Assembly: GCF_014879935.1 (NCBI RefSeq)
Contig: NZ_JACSRD010000073.1
Coordinates: forward strand, 1 to 34,327
Direction: 5' to 3'
Source of the DNA: Prosthecobacter sp.
Lineage (GTDB): Bacteria; Verrucomicrobiota; Verrucomicrobiia; Verrucomicrobiales; Verrucomicrobiaceae
DNA length: 34,327 nucleotides
The notes under the pieces are model-generated. The model did no database searches. It saw nothing but the letters and a program-made list of their open reading frames with translations, and was not told where the DNA came from. The position numbers and the translations under genes were made by a program. Shown here piece by piece: positions 23,322-32,335 of this stretch. The number at the start of each line of letters is the position of its first letter. The first letter of the stretch is position 1.

Positions 23322-23996
23322 ATGCGAATCGATGTCGTCACGCTGTTTCCCGAACTGGTCTCGGTGCCCATGGGCCTGAGCATGATGGGACGTGCGCAGG
23401 ACAAGGGCATCCTCGACCTGCGGGTGCATGATTTGCGCGAGCAGGGGCTGGGAAAGCACCGCCACGTGGACGACACGCCGTATGGAGGCGGGCAGGGGAT
23501 GGTGATCCGCCCGGAGCCGGTGTTTGAGACGCTGGACCGCCTCGACACGCCCGAGGCGCGCATCATTTACCTGTCACCAGCGGGAAAACGGTTCGATCAG
23601 GCCATGGCGCACCGTCTGGCGGCGGAACCGCATCTGATCTTCCTCTCCGGCCATTACGAAGGCGTCGATCACCGCATCATCGAGCACTGGGTGGATGAGG
23701 AGGTCAGCCTGGGTGATTATGTGCTGACAAACGGCGCCATCGCCGCCGTGGTGATGATGGATGCGATCGTGCGCCTGCTGCCAGGTGTGCTGGGCGATGA
23801 GATGAGCGCGGTGGAGGAAAGCTTTGGCCCCAGCGGCCTGCTGGAGGCCCCGCAGTACACGAAACCGGCCGAGTATCGCGGCCTGAAGGTGCCTGAAGTG
23901 CTGTTGAACGGCAATCACGCCAAGATCGCCGAATGGCGTGCGCAACAGGCGCTGGAGCGGACGCGTTTGAACCGGCCCGACCTGCTGCGGGAATGA
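23322..23996 (+). CDS. trmD: tRNA (guanine-37-N1)-methyltransferase TrmD
   Basis: ATG 23322 gives 224 residues starting MRIDVVTLFPELV, the family's signature opening. Other conserved parts are DDTPYGGGQGMV near residues 49-60, LSPAGKRFDQ, FLSGHYEGVDHRI near 109-121 (the knot), SLGDYVLTNG and VLLNGNHAKI. The SPOUT methyltransferase uses SAM to make m1G37, which prevents frameshifting. It usually lies in rpsP-rimM-trmD-rplS, but here it stands alone, divergent from sucC. Confidence 0.97.
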   Translation: MRIDVVTLFPELVSVPMGLSMMGRAQDKGILDLRVHDLREQGLGKHRHVDDTPYGGGQGMVIRPEPVFETLDRLDTPEARIIYLSPAGKRFDQAMAHRLAAEPHLIFLSGHYEGVDHRIIEHWVDEEVSLGDYVLTNGAIAAVVMMDAIVRLLPGVLGDEMSAVEESFGPSGLLEAPQYTKPAEYRGLKVPEVLLNGNHAKIAEWRAQQALERTRLNRPDLLRE

Positions 23997-24021
23997 GATG
24001 CGGGTGGAGATGACATTTCGT

Positions 24022-24051
24022 TTGACGATGTCCCGCGCTTCACGCTAAATA
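24022..24051 (+). promoter_or_regulatory. Probable promoter of tRNA-Ser
   Basis: TTGACG (24022-24027), an 18-bp spacer, then TAAATA (24046-24051), placing the start about 28 nt before the mature tRNA. The -35 box is near consensus and the -10 box is fair. Confidence 0.45.
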
Positions 24052-24084
24052 GCGACCGCAACGCCCCCTGGGCGGACTGCATTT

Positions 24085-24175
24085 GGTGAGGTGGCTGAGT
24101 GGTCGAAAGCACATCTTTGCTAAAGATGCGTAGCCTTATCCGCTACCGAGGGTTCGAATCCCTCCCTCACCGCCA
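24085..24175 (+). tRNA. tRNA-Ser (anticodon GCU), CCA encoded
   Basis: The acceptor arms GGTGAGG and CCTCACC pair, and the anticodon arm CATCT-TTGCTAA-AGATG places GCT at positions 34-36, so it reads AGC/AGU serine codons. A long variable arm (class II, as for serine) follows, and the T-arm GAGGG-TTCGAAT-CCCTC is canonical. Discriminator G is at 24172 and CCA is encoded at 24173-24175. Confidence 0.96.
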
Positions 24176-24338
24176 GTTTCTCTCGCCCCGACCGGGCTCA
24201 CTGGCACGGTCTCAGCCACGAGCCCTTTGTGGTGACTGCTCACGATCCATGCGGCTGGAAGCGCCCGCGCAAAGAGTGCCTCAGGATCGTCTCGTGGCGT
24301 TTCGTCAGCTCGCTGGCCAGGGGACTATGCAGGCTCCG

Positions 24339-26192
24339 TCACTTCGTCGGCTTTGCTTTGAAGACGCTGTCGCCAACGACTTGAAGCAGTGCGACGCGGG
24401 TCATGTAGAAGACATCAGGATCGCCTTTGATCTGGCCGTAATAGAAGGCGGTCTCCGCGTTGGGCTGGGTCGGAGCGAACAGGATCTCGACCTCGCGGAC
24501 GGGGCCGTCGGTGCGTCCGGCTTCGCCGAGGACGATCTGGATGGTGAGGAACGGGGTCTTCAATGCCTGGAGGGCATCGGTGCGGTCGGCCGCCCAGTCC
24601 TGCACGGTGAAACGGGCGAGGTTGCTGGCGAGTTGGTCGGCTTTCACACGGTCGATCTCCTCCGTCACATCACGGCCACCACGCTGGGCTTTCCATTGGG
24701 CGGTGACGGGATTGTAGTCGAGGACGACGGGCGAATTGGCACCGAAGGCGATGCTGATACGGCGGAGGGCAAAGGTGGTGAAGCGGAGAGCGCCGAGGCC
24801 CTTCCATTTGATGCCATCGGTCGGGATGGAGGGCAGCAGGGAGGCATCAATGCGGTAGATGAACGGCTCATTCTCGTATTTGGCGAAGAACTGCGTGCTT
24901 TCCGCATTGTGGCCAAACATCAGCTTCACCGGCTTTTCGCGCGCTGGCGTCCAGGTGACGGTCTGGAAGGGATCATCAAGGCCGAAAGGCGTGAGGTCCG
25001 CGGCGGTGTCGGCGGTGAACTGCAGGATCTCATGGGTGTTGAGGGCGTTGAGGCAGCGGGAGATGCGGTCGCCGTTGGCGGGATCCCATTTGCCGTGGCG
25101 GAGGAGATACCAGGAACCGCCTTGGTTGCGCAAATTGATCTCCGGATGGGTTTTGCTGGTGATGGTGATGAACTGGAGTCTCTCCCCATCGATTTGAGCC
25201 AGCAGGTGGTCGCGCAACGCGTTCGGGGTGACCCACAGACTGGACAAATTCTTGGCGGCAACGGTGAAGGCGGGCTTGCGATACGCGGCGGTGGCGGCAG
25301 TGACAGCTTGCTTGTCGTCAGCCGGCTTCTTCAGCGTGAACTCATAGGACTTGCCGCGAGTCTTGGATTCGATGGTCACCTTGAGTTCGTCCACGGCCAC
25401 GGCAGGTGCCAGGGCCTCTTTGGATGTGCCGCCGTTCGCGCTCGCCGCAGGGTCTCGTGCCTCGGCGATTTCGATGTTCAGCAGTGTGGAGAGCAGTTCG
25501 GTGATGCGTTCCTTGCTGCCGCGTGTCTTCAGTGGTTTCTCCAGCATCCAGGGTGCGTGCTCGTTCTCGCGGGTGATGACGATCTGGCCTGAGGCCTGGG
25601 TCAAGGTGATGCCGGTGATGACTTCGGCGGGAAGGCGCAGCAGCTTGGGATCACGCCAGGAGGCGGCCGGGATCTGGAGGATGACCGGGGCGCTGCTCTT
25701 CGCCAGATACCAGGCGGTGCCGCCTTCCTTCGAGTTTGGAATGCCGATGTAAACGCTGTTTTCAATGACGGCGGGGGCGCCGAACCAGCACTCATAAAGC
25801 AATTCGTCGCCTGCGGACAGGCGCACTTTGTGACTCGGCCGGTCCAGGCCGGTTTTCTGCCACTCGCTGTCGTCAAACTCGTCGCGATGGATGCGTTCGA
25901 TCCATTCGACATTGCCCATGGCGAGGATGAGCGCCGCGACTTTCTGGGGATCGGCCTGATCGCTCAGAGGCGACTCGATCTGCCACGCGTTGCCGTCGCG
26001 AACGAGGGTGAGCGGCGTGTTGTCCCCGCTGGCCACTTCGATGCGGGTGACCCGCTCCTTGGCGAAGTCATCCGGGCCACGTTTGATTTCCCGCAGCTCC
26101 TTGGCCGAAGGAAAATAACGTTCGATGCCGAGAATCATGGCACCCAGCGCGGCGACCAGCAGGAACAGAAAAAGGGTGGTGCGGATGTTCAT
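24339..26192 (-). CDS. DUF4340-domain membrane-anchored protein
   Basis: ATG 26192 gives 617 residues. One N-terminal membrane segment (about residues 6-24, LFLFLLVAALGAMILGIERYF) precedes a long extracytoplasmic part. Repeated beta-rich units of the DUF4340 type (RVTRIEVASGD, LTLVRDGNAWQIESPLSDQAD) recur two or three times. It is the last gene of the ABC cluster, starting 13 bp after the GldG-like gene. DUF4340 proteins regularly accompany GldG-like ABC accessory proteins, so it probably acts with this transporter at the outer face of the inner membrane. Its molecular function is unknown. Confidence 0.88.
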   Translation of the reverse strand: MNIRTTLFLFLLVAALGAMILGIERYFPSAKELREIKRGPDDFAKERVTRIEVASGDNTPLTLVRDGNAWQIESPLSDQADPQKVAALILAMGNVEWIERIHRDEFDDSEWQKTGLDRPSHKVRLSAGDELLYECWFGAPAVIENSVYIGIPNSKEGGTAWYLAKSSAPVILQIPAASWRDPKLLRLPAEVITGITLTQASGQIVITRENEHAPWMLEKPLKTRGSKERITELLSTLLNIEIAEARDPAASANGGTSKEALAPAVAVDELKVTIESKTRGKSYEFTLKKPADDKQAVTAATAAYRKPAFTVAAKNLSSLWVTPNALRDHLLAQIDGERLQFITITSKTHPEINLRNQGGSWYLLRHGKWDPANGDRISRCLNALNTHEILQFTADTAADLTPFGLDDPFQTVTWTPAREKPVKLMFGHNAESTQFFAKYENEPFIYRIDASLLPSIPTDGIKWKGLGALRFTTFALRRISIAFGANSPVVLDYNPVTAQWKAQRGGRDVTEEIDRVKADQLASNLARFTVQDWAADRTDALQALKTPFLTIQIVLGEAGRTDGPVREVEILFAPTQPNAETAFYYGQIKGDPDVFYMTRVALLQVVGDSVFKAKPTK

Positions 26193-26205
26193 GCGAAGAT
26201 CAATT

Positions 26206-27696
26206 TCAGGCAGCCCGTCGGCTGGCCCAGACCATGAAACCGAGGGCCAGCACGATGCCTGGGAGTGTGACTGAGGTGACCCAGAAGATGAGCTCATGCT
26301 GCCGTTTGGTGAGCTGGATGCGATAGGAGCGCTTTGGCTTTGAGGTGATGCCGATGAGGCGTTCACGGTTCAGCAGCCAGTTCAAGCCGGCGGAGACGAA
26401 ATCACGATTCACGGCCAGCATGGTCTGCTTGTCGAGCAGGGTGGCATTCGAGACGACCACCATGCGGGAACTGTCGGCCCGCTGACTTTCATCCGTCACG
26501 GCACCGCGTTCAATGCTGGCGGCCAGGTAAATCGGCGGGAGCGTGTCCTCTTCATCCACGACCGGCAGTTCTTCGAGGTACTGGCGTTCACCCCAGTAGC
26601 GGGGCGAGGCGCGGATGAGCGGCATCACCTTGATGGCCTGCTCTTTGAGGGCCGTGTCCTGGTCCCGCAGTTCCAGGGACTCCGACTGCCCGGCCAGTGT
26701 GATCGCAGACGATGCCAGGTGGCGCAGATAGGGCACATCCTTCAGGAACTCGGCGATGACGGAGAACTCTTTCCGCGCGCCCGTGCTGGAGCTTTCCGCC
26801 ACCAGGACCCGGTCGCCGCGCGGACGCACGCCATTCATGGTCAGAAAGGCATCCAGCCGGCCGGTTTCGCCGCCGGGGTCCAGCATGACGAAAATGCCGG
26901 CGCGTTTGGTCTTCCAGTAGTCGTCGAGCATCGCGATCTCGCGTTCGGAGAAGTCGTAGCGCGGTCCCAGGATGAGCAGACCGTCAGCATCCGGCGGCAC
27001 GCGGGTGACTTCGGACAGGTTCACCTGGATGGCTTCGAAGTTCTGCTGCTTGCCGAGATCGACAGCGGCGCTGTAGGCATCGCTCAACGCCGCATCTGAA
27101 CGGCTGCCCTTGCCGACCACGTAGTAGAAGCGGCGGATGCGGCCCTCCACGACGGAGACGAGGGCGGAGGTGATGGCGTCCTCGCCGCGGAACTCGATGA
27201 TCCGCCGGTTCGTGCTGGTGCCAGACTCGCGCACGACGAGTTCCTCCTCGGTGATGAAGCGTTTGTTCGACCCGCAGCGGATGAGGACGCCGTTTTGTGC
27301 GAGCGACAAGCCGGTATCAGCTTTGAGTTGCTCCGCGCGTTCGATGTCACGCACCGGATCGATGGATTTCACCTTGATGCGCTGGCGGCCGTGGATGCGG
27401 TACTCCTCGCTCAGCGACTGCACCTCCCCGTAAACCTTGGAATCACGTCCGAAGACGATGAAGATCTGCACGTCGCGGGAGAGACCATTGAGGTAGTTCA
27501 AAGACGCCTCGCTCAGTGTGTAGTCCTGGCTCGGGCTGAGGTCCCAGCGCGCGTAGTAGCGCCAGCTCAGGCGGTTCACCCCGGCGAAGAGGGCCAGCGC
27601 CAGGATGACCTGGATGGCGACGTTGAGGCCGATGCCGGAGCGCTTGGGCATCGGGCGCTTTTCGCTTGGGGAGGGGGTCTGTTCTGAGTCCGGCAT
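26206..27696 (-). CDS. GldG-like ABC transporter auxiliary protein
   Basis: The 496-residue protein has an N-terminal membrane helix (about residues 24-41), a large extracytoplasmic region and a second helix near the C-terminus (FWVTSVTLPGIVLALGFMVWA). The extracytoplasmic region shows the features of the GldG/ABC_transp_aux family: YARWDLSPSQDYTLSEAS, VQIFIVFGRDSKVYG, LLILGPRYDFSEREIAMLDDYW. The family, first seen in Bacteroidetes gliding, includes many proteins with no role in gliding. It lies 22 bp after the permease gene and 13 bp before the DUF4340 gene. Cargo and purpose of the complex are unknown. Confidence 0.9.
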   Translation of the reverse strand: MPDSEQTPSPSEKRPMPKRSGIGLNVAIQVILALALFAGVNRLSWRYYARWDLSPSQDYTLSEASLNYLNGLSRDVQIFIVFGRDSKVYGEVQSLSEEYRIHGRQRIKVKSIDPVRDIERAEQLKADTGLSLAQNGVLIRCGSNKRFITEEELVVRESGTSTNRRIIEFRGEDAITSALVSVVEGRIRRFYYVVGKGSRSDAALSDAYSAAVDLGKQQNFEAIQVNLSEVTRVPPDADGLLILGPRYDFSEREIAMLDDYWKTKRAGIFVMLDPGGETGRLDAFLTMNGVRPRGDRVLVAESSSTGARKEFSVIAEFLKDVPYLRHLASSAITLAGQSESLELRDQDTALKEQAIKVMPLIRASPRYWGERQYLEELPVVDEEDTLPPIYLAASIERGAVTDESQRADSSRMVVVSNATLLDKQTMLAVNRDFVSAGLNWLLNRERLIGITSKPKRSYRIQLTKRQHELIFWVTSVTLPGIVLALGFMVWASRRAA

Positions 27697-27718
27697 GATG
27701 TGTCGGGCAAAATGACGG

Positions 27719-28477
27719 TCACGGCCGCCAGCGGCGGAACTCGACGACGTGATGAGTGAAGGTGAGGAACAGCAGCGACATGGTGACGTAGTAAACCAGT
27801 GGCCGGCTGTCGATGAGGCCGGCGGTGAAGATGCGGATGTGCTCCGTGGCCGCGAAGTAGTTCACGATGTCCACGATCGTGTCGGAGATCTTCCGGCCGA
27901 CGACCATGACAAAGATGCCCATGAGGAAGTGCAGCAGGCTCAGCGTGAAGGAAAGGATGGCGGCCACGATCTGGTTCGCGGTCAAAGAAGACGCGAAACA
28001 GCCGACGGCGAGATTGAACATGCCCATGACCACCAGGATGAGGTAGGCGCCCTGCATCGCACCATCGGGCACCTCCACCTGTCCGGCGCTGATCCAGGAG
28101 GCGAACTTGAAATTGAACAGGCTCGGCAGCCACAGGAGGCAGTAAACGATGAGGGACGCCATGTACTTTGCCCCGACGACCTGCCAGGCACGCACGGGCG
28201 CGGTGAAGAGCGTCTCCAGCGTGCCCATTTTCTTTTCCTCGGCGAAGAGACGCATGGTCAGCAGCGGAAAGATGAAGAAGTAGGACAGCCAGAACCACAT
28301 CGCGTGAAAGGTCCAGCTCACGATGGACCCTTCACTTGGGGCACTTTCCAGCACGGAAAGCGCCGCGCGAAAGGCGAAGCCGTTCAGGATCATCACCAGC
28401 GCCAGCACCACGTAGGCAACCGGGGAGACAAAGAAGGCATGCAGCTCCTTTTTGAGCAGAATCCAGAAAATCCTCAT
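27719..28477 (-). CDS. ABC-2 type permease (GldF-like)
   Basis: The 252-residue membrane protein has about six hydrophobic segments and opens with the usual MRIFWILLKKELHAFFVSPVAYVV. The cytoplasmic EEKKMGTLETLFTAPVRAWQVV loop (about residues 79-100) is typical of ABC-2 permeases. Its start overlaps the end of the ATPase gene by 4 bp (ATGA type), so the two are translationally coupled. It forms the membrane channel of the complex with the GldA-like ATPase and the GldG-like protein. Confidence 0.93.
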   Translation of the reverse strand: MRIFWILLKKELHAFFVSPVAYVVLALVMILNGFAFRAALSVLESAPSEGSIVSWTFHAMWFWLSYFFIFPLLTMRLFAEEKKMGTLETLFTAPVRAWQVVGAKYMASLIVYCLLWLPSLFNFKFASWISAGQVEVPDGAMQGAYLILVVMGMFNLAVGCFASSLTANQIVAAILSFTLSLLHFLMGIFVMVVGRKISDTIVDIVNYFAATEHIRIFTAGLIDSRPLVYYVTMSLLFLTFTHHVVEFRRWRP

Positions 28478-29439
28478 AGAACGTGCGTGGGAATGTCGCC
28501 TGGAGTGCCGGCGTTCATGGAGAGCTCGACAAACACATCCTCCAGTGTCGGGAGCTGGCGGTGCATCTCGCGGATGCGCCAGTTTTTCTTCGTCGCGAGG
28601 TCCATCACGGCGTCGCGGACATCGTGCTCCGGCTCCACGCGCAGTGTGAACCGGCGCCAGGGGGTGGAATCGCCGGCATCCTCGTTCGCTTTGCGCACAC
28701 CGGGGATGGCGGCGAGCTCGGCGGCCAGGTTTCCACTGCCGCTGAGCTCAAGATGCAGGAGCGTCGTGGAGCGGAGCTGGCGGGCGAGGTTTTGCGGTGT
28801 GTCGTTCGCGCGGATGCGCCCCTGGTGGATCATCACCACACGGTCACAGCTTTGCTCGACCTCCTGCAGGATGTGCGTGGAGAGCAGCACGGTGTGTTTC
28901 GACTTCAAACTGCGCAGCAGATCACGCACATGGCGGATCTGCACCGGATCGAGGCCGTTGGTCGGCTCGTCGAGGATGAGCAGCTTCGGCTTGTGAACGA
29001 GCGCATCAGCCAGGGCGACACGCTGGCGGTAGCCTTTGGACAGATTGCCAATCAAACGGCGGCGCATGTCAGTGACACCGGTCAGATCCATCACCTCCCC
29101 GATGCGGCGGCGCATGGACGCGCCTGAAAGCCCCTTCAACTGGGCCCGGAACGCGAGGTACTCCTTCACCTTCATGTCGGTGTAAAGCGGTGCCATTTCA
29201 GGCATGTAGCCGACTGACTGGCGCACCTGGATCGACTGATGGAAGACGTCAAAACCCGCCACTGTGGCGTGGCCGGAGGTCGCGGGCATGTAGCCGCTGA
29301 GAATCCGCATCGTGGTCGATTTTCCGGCGCCATTCGGACCCAGAAAGCCGACGACTTCCCCGGGCTCGACATGGAAGGAGATGTGGTTCACCGCAGTGCG
29401 CCCGGCGTACTGTTTGGTGAGGTCCTGGACATCGATCAT
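28474..29439 (-). CDS. ABC transporter ATP-binding protein (GldA-like)
   Basis: The 321-residue ATPase shows Walker A GPNGAGKST (34-42), Q-loop near YMPEMAPLY (78-86), signature LSKGYRQR (133-140), Walker B LLILDEP (153-159) and a switch His in STHIL. The C-terminal extension of about 90 residues is like other drug/lipid-type or Gld ATPases. It is the first gene of the four-gene cluster. The start codon follows a long pyrimidine-rich leader without a Shine-Dalgarno sequence. Confidence 0.95.
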   Translation of the reverse strand: MIDVQDLTKQYAGRTAVNHISFHVEPGEVVGFLGPNGAGKSTTMRILSGYMPATSGHATVAGFDVFHQSIQVRQSVGYMPEMAPLYTDMKVKEYLAFRAQLKGLSGASMRRRIGEVMDLTGVTDMRRRLIGNLSKGYRQRVALADALVHKPKLLILDEPTNGLDPVQIRHVRDLLRSLKSKHTVLLSTHILQEVEQSCDRVVMIHQGRIRANDTPQNLARQLRSTTLLHLELSGSGNLAAELAAIPGVRKANEDAGDSTPWRRFTLRVEPEHDVRDAVMDLATKKNWRIREMHRQLPTLEDVFVELSMNAGTPGDIPTHVL

Positions 29440-29473
29440 GACGGGAAAAGAAGAGGGGAAGGGGAAATCGGAA

Positions 29474-29502
29474 ATTAAACCTTATGGCGGCCCGAAAGAC
29501 AA
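29474..29502 (-). promoter_or_regulatory. Probable promoter of the Gld-like cluster
   Basis: On the minus strand TTGTCT (29502-29497), a 17-bp spacer and TTTAAT (29479-29474) lie about 35 bp upstream of the ATG at 29439. The boxes are moderately good and correctly spaced. Confidence 0.5.
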
Positions 29503-29580
29503 TTCGCAAACGGGCTTTCGCAAAAATGATGCCCTGTCCCACGTGGCGACGGCGACCCCGTCAGTCCTCCTCATTCCGCG

Positions 29581-31008
29581 TCATTTTCCGGCTTCCCGTG
29601 TGCCGGTGCCTTTGGGCATCTTCATCAACGAGTCGCCCAGCTCGGATCGCATGGCTTCCGCGTGCATTTCCAGCTTGGCGACCACGTCCGGGTGCTGGGC
29701 CGCGACGTTTTTCGATTCGCTGATGTCCGCGTAGATGTCGTAGAGCTCGGGCTGCTCGATTTTGACCTGCTTGTAGAGCACCGGCTTGCCGCCCGTGGCC
29801 TTGGGGCCGTCGGCAGGGAGGCTGCGGTAGGAGTGCGGCAGATGCAGCTTCCAGCGTCCATCCCCGCTGCTGAGCGCCTGGAGCTGGTTGTTCTCGTAGT
29901 AGAAGGCGTAGAAGTCGTGCGGATTCTTCGCGTCCGGGCCGCCGCTGACGACCGGCCAGCAGTTCAGGCCGTCGATCTTGTGATCCGGCAGTTTCGCGTC
30001 GATGACGTGTGCGATGGTCGGCAGGAGGTCGATCGTCATCATCATGGTGTCTGTCGTGGACCCTGCCGGAATCTTGCCCGGCCACTTCATGATGCCGGTG
30101 ACACGGGTGCCGCCTTCCCAGCAGGTGCCTTTGCCCTCGCGTAGCGGTCCTGCGCTGCCCGCGTGGTCGCCGTAGCTGAGCCAGGGGCCGTTGTCGCTGG
30201 TGAAAATGACCCACGTGTTGTCTTCGAGGCCGTTTTTCTTCAGCGTGTCCATGATCTGGCCCACGGACCAGTCCACCTCCATCATCACATCGCCAAACAG
30301 GCCCTTGCCCGACTTGCCTTTGAACTTGTCGCTCACGAACAGCGGCACATGGACCATGCTGTGGGCCAGGTAGAGGAAAAAGGGCTTGTCCTTGTTCTTC
30401 TCGATGAATTTCACGCCGCGCGTCGTGTAATCAGTCGTCAGGCGGGTTTGATCCTCCGGGGTGATCTCCTCATCGGCCACGTGGTCATTTTCGACCATGG
30501 GCAGCTTCGGATAGGCTCCGGGTTTCGCCTGTGGGTGGTAAGGCCACATGTCGTTCGAGTAAGGGATGCCGTAGTATTCGTCGAAGCCGTGCTTCACCGG
30601 CAGAAACTGGGGCAGGGAACCCAGGTGCCATTTTCCGACCGCCGCCGTGGCGTAACCTTTTTGTTTCACCAGTTCGGCGAGGGTCATTTCGTCGGCATTG
30701 ATCCCGTGTTTCGCCGATGGTCCGAGCGCCCCGTGAATACCGACGCGATTCGGATAGCAGCCTGTCAGCAAGGCACAACGCGACGCGCTGCAAACCGGCT
30801 GCGCGACGTGGAAATTCGTGAACTTCCGCCCCTCCGCGGCCAGGCGGTCGATGTTCGGCGTCTGATAGCCCTGCGCGCCAAAACAGCCGACATCCGCATA
30901 ACCCATGTCATCCATGAAGATGATCACGATGTTCGGATCACGCTTCTCAGCGGCGAAGGACGAGGTGAGGGCGAGCAATGACGACAGCAGAGGAAGGAGG
31001 CGGCGCAT
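29581..31008 (-). CDS. Secreted sulfatase
   Basis: A 475-residue alkaline-phosphatase-superfamily sulfatase. The signal peptide covers about residues 1-20 (LLPLLSSLLALTSSFAA). Metal ligands Asp33-Asp34 sit in IVIIFMDDMGYADVG. The active-site motif is CSASRCALLTG (73-83), where Cys73 would be converted to formylglycine. The usual proline in position +2 is alanine, as is common in related sulfatases. Downstream, AVGKWHLG and IFTSDNGPW provide further active-site residues. It probably cleaves sulfate from a polysaccharide outside the cytoplasm; the substrate cannot be told. It lies between the metallophosphoesterase and the Gld-like cluster. No formylglycine-generating enzyme is in the window. 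Confidence 0.95.
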   Translation of the reverse strand: MRRLLPLLSSLLALTSSFAAEKRDPNIVIIFMDDMGYADVGCFGAQGYQTPNIDRLAAEGRKFTNFHVAQPVCSASRCALLTGCYPNRVGIHGALGPSAKHGINADEMTLAELVKQKGYATAAVGKWHLGSLPQFLPVKHGFDEYYGIPYSNDMWPYHPQAKPGAYPKLPMVENDHVADEEITPEDQTRLTTDYTTRGVKFIEKNKDKPFFLYLAHSMVHVPLFVSDKFKGKSGKGLFGDVMMEVDWSVGQIMDTLKKNGLEDNTWVIFTSDNGPWLSYGDHAGSAGPLREGKGTCWEGGTRVTGIMKWPGKIPAGSTTDTMMMTIDLLPTIAHVIDAKLPDHKIDGLNCWPVVSGGPDAKNPHDFYAFYYENNQLQALSSGDGRWKLHLPHSYRSLPADGPKATGGKPVLYKQVKIEQPELYDIYADISESKNVAAQHPDVVAKLEMHAEAMRSELGDSLMKMPKGTGTREAGK

Positions 31009-31072
31009 GGTCTTGATTCAACGTCGTCGAGGCAGCCATCCTTCCGCTGCAAAATGGCGGTGAACCGGGCGG

Positions 31073-32122
31073 TCATGCGCCCGGCATCGCCAGTTCGAAA
31101 TCGAACGTGCGGTCGGGCATGGTGCAGCGCTGGTCGATGAGCGGGGAGTAGTCCTGGCAGCGCACGGTTTTGCCATCAGGAAGGATCTGCAGGAGCCGCA
31201 GCCAGCCATTGCCGCCGTTCACGTCCTTCTGGTAATCAACGACCATCTCCTGCACGAGCTGTCCCCCCTGCGCCTTGCTGGTGCGGTGGTTGGTGTAGCA
31301 GGCGTGGCCGCTCAGGATCATGGCGACGTTCGGATGCTTCGAGGCCATCTGCCAGAGGTCCTCGGGCTGGGTCAGATCGGGCTTCTCAGTGGGTGCGGGA
31401 GCTGGTGATTGGCCTTTCCCGAGGCTGGCCGAAAGCTTGAGTCGCTGGTTCGTCTTCGGATCAAGGTAGGCGTGGGTGAAAAGGATCACGCTGTGCTGCG
31501 GATGGGAGGCGATCACCTCGTTCGTCCAGCGCAGGACATCGGCACGCGGGGCGAATTCCAGGCCGATGACGAGCCACTTGCGGCCTCCGGCCTCGAATTG
31601 ATGCCAATGGTTGTCCACTTTGCCGTTTTGCTGCTCATAAGAGCCTCCGAAGGTCGGCATGGCCTGGAACATCGGCAGCGGCAGCCAGACGCTGAAGGGG
31701 GTGCGGTGGGTGTTCACCTGCAATTTGCCACCGTAGTCGTGGTTTCCGGGTGCGCTGGCCCACGGGACCTTGCCTTCGAGTCGCTTGAAGGCATCCCGGG
31801 CCACGATCCATTCCGCATCAGCGGAGGTTTCCGTGACGTCGCCGACCTGGATCATGAAGCGGATCGAGTATCTGGCGGCATTGTCCGCGATCCACTGGGT
31901 CTGCTTGTGAAAAATCTCCGGATGCAACTGCGCGTAGAACTGCGTGTCCGGCATGATCGCGATGGTGAAGCCACCCGGCACCGCCTCGGGCGCCCCGGCA
32001 GTCATCCGCACCGACGCCGGCTGCAAAGCGGGCAGAGTGGGGACCTTCGCTGCCGGAGCTTTCTCCTCGGCAGAAACCAGTGATGGCAAGAGCAGCAGCG
32101 AAAGGAGAATGCGGAACCTCAT
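31073..32122 (-). CDS. Secreted metallophosphoesterase
   Basis: ATG 32122 gives 349 residues; longer starts add polar residues before a good signal peptide (RILLSLLLLPSLVSA). Calcineurin-like motifs are in order: MPDTQF (Asp59, with Gln61 where His is usual), VGDVTE (Asp95), GNHDY (126-130), FTHAYLD and LSGHAC. It should hydrolyse phosphomonoesters or diesters with a two-metal centre outside the cytoplasm; the substrate is unknown. It lies 65 bp upstream of the sulfatase on the same strand and diverges from nusA. Confidence 0.9.
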   Translation of the reverse strand: MRFRILLSLLLLPSLVSAEEKAPAAKVPTLPALQPASVRMTAGAPEAVPGGFTIAIMPDTQFYAQLHPEIFHKQTQWIADNAARYSIRFMIQVGDVTETSADAEWIVARDAFKRLEGKVPWASAPGNHDYGGKLQVNTHRTPFSVWLPLPMFQAMPTFGGSYEQQNGKVDNHWHQFEAGGRKWLVIGLEFAPRADVLRWTNEVIASHPQHSVILFTHAYLDPKTNQRLKLSASLGKGQSPAPAPTEKPDLTQPEDLWQMASKHPNVAMILSGHACYTNHRTSKAQGGQLVQEMVVDYQKDVNGGNGWLRLLQILPDGKTVRCQDYSPLIDQRCTMPDRTFDFELAMPGA

Positions 32123-32219
32123 GGCAAGTCCGAACGGCGGCCAGCGGCCTGGTTTGCAAAGGTTTTGAAACGCATCGGAACAGAGGCTGCCACTGCGGGA
32201 AATCACGGGCTTTTTCTGC

Positions 32220-32247
32220 TTGCTGAATTCTGGCATGCCCGTATGAT
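32220..32247 (+). promoter_or_regulatory. Probable nusA promoter
   Basis: TTGCTG (32220-32225), a 16-bp spacer, and TATGAT (32242-32247), one base off the -10 consensus. Transcription would start near 32254, giving a leader of about 80 nt that contains the terminator at 32285-32312. Confidence 0.55.
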
Positions 32248-32284
32248 CTGCGTCCTTCCCGGACAGAATTAGCGTTTTACGGCG

Positions 32285-32312
32285 AGAGTGGGGTCTTTCC
32301 CCGCTCTTTTTT
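32285..32312 (+). terminator. Intrinsic terminator in the nusA leader
   Basis: AGAGTGGGG (32285-32293) and CCCCGCTCT (32299-32307) form a 9-bp stem with one T-G wobble around loop TCTTT, followed by six T in a row. It lies 23 bp upstream of the nusA start codon and downstream of the best promoter, so it is placed to attenuate nusA-infB expression. Confidence 0.85.
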
Positions 32313-32335
32313 GTCTGGTGGCATCACGAATTTTT

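Noticed and set aside
22012..23379. 455-codon open frame on the plus strand
   Set aside because: It is antisense to sucC, which is complete and well conserved.
24176..24338. Possible integration site downstream of tRNA-Ser
   Set aside because: No integrase gene and no repeated tRNA 3' end are seen in the window.
24099..25592. 497-codon open frame on the plus strand
   Set aside because: It is antisense to the DUF4340 gene and starts inside the tRNA-Ser gene.
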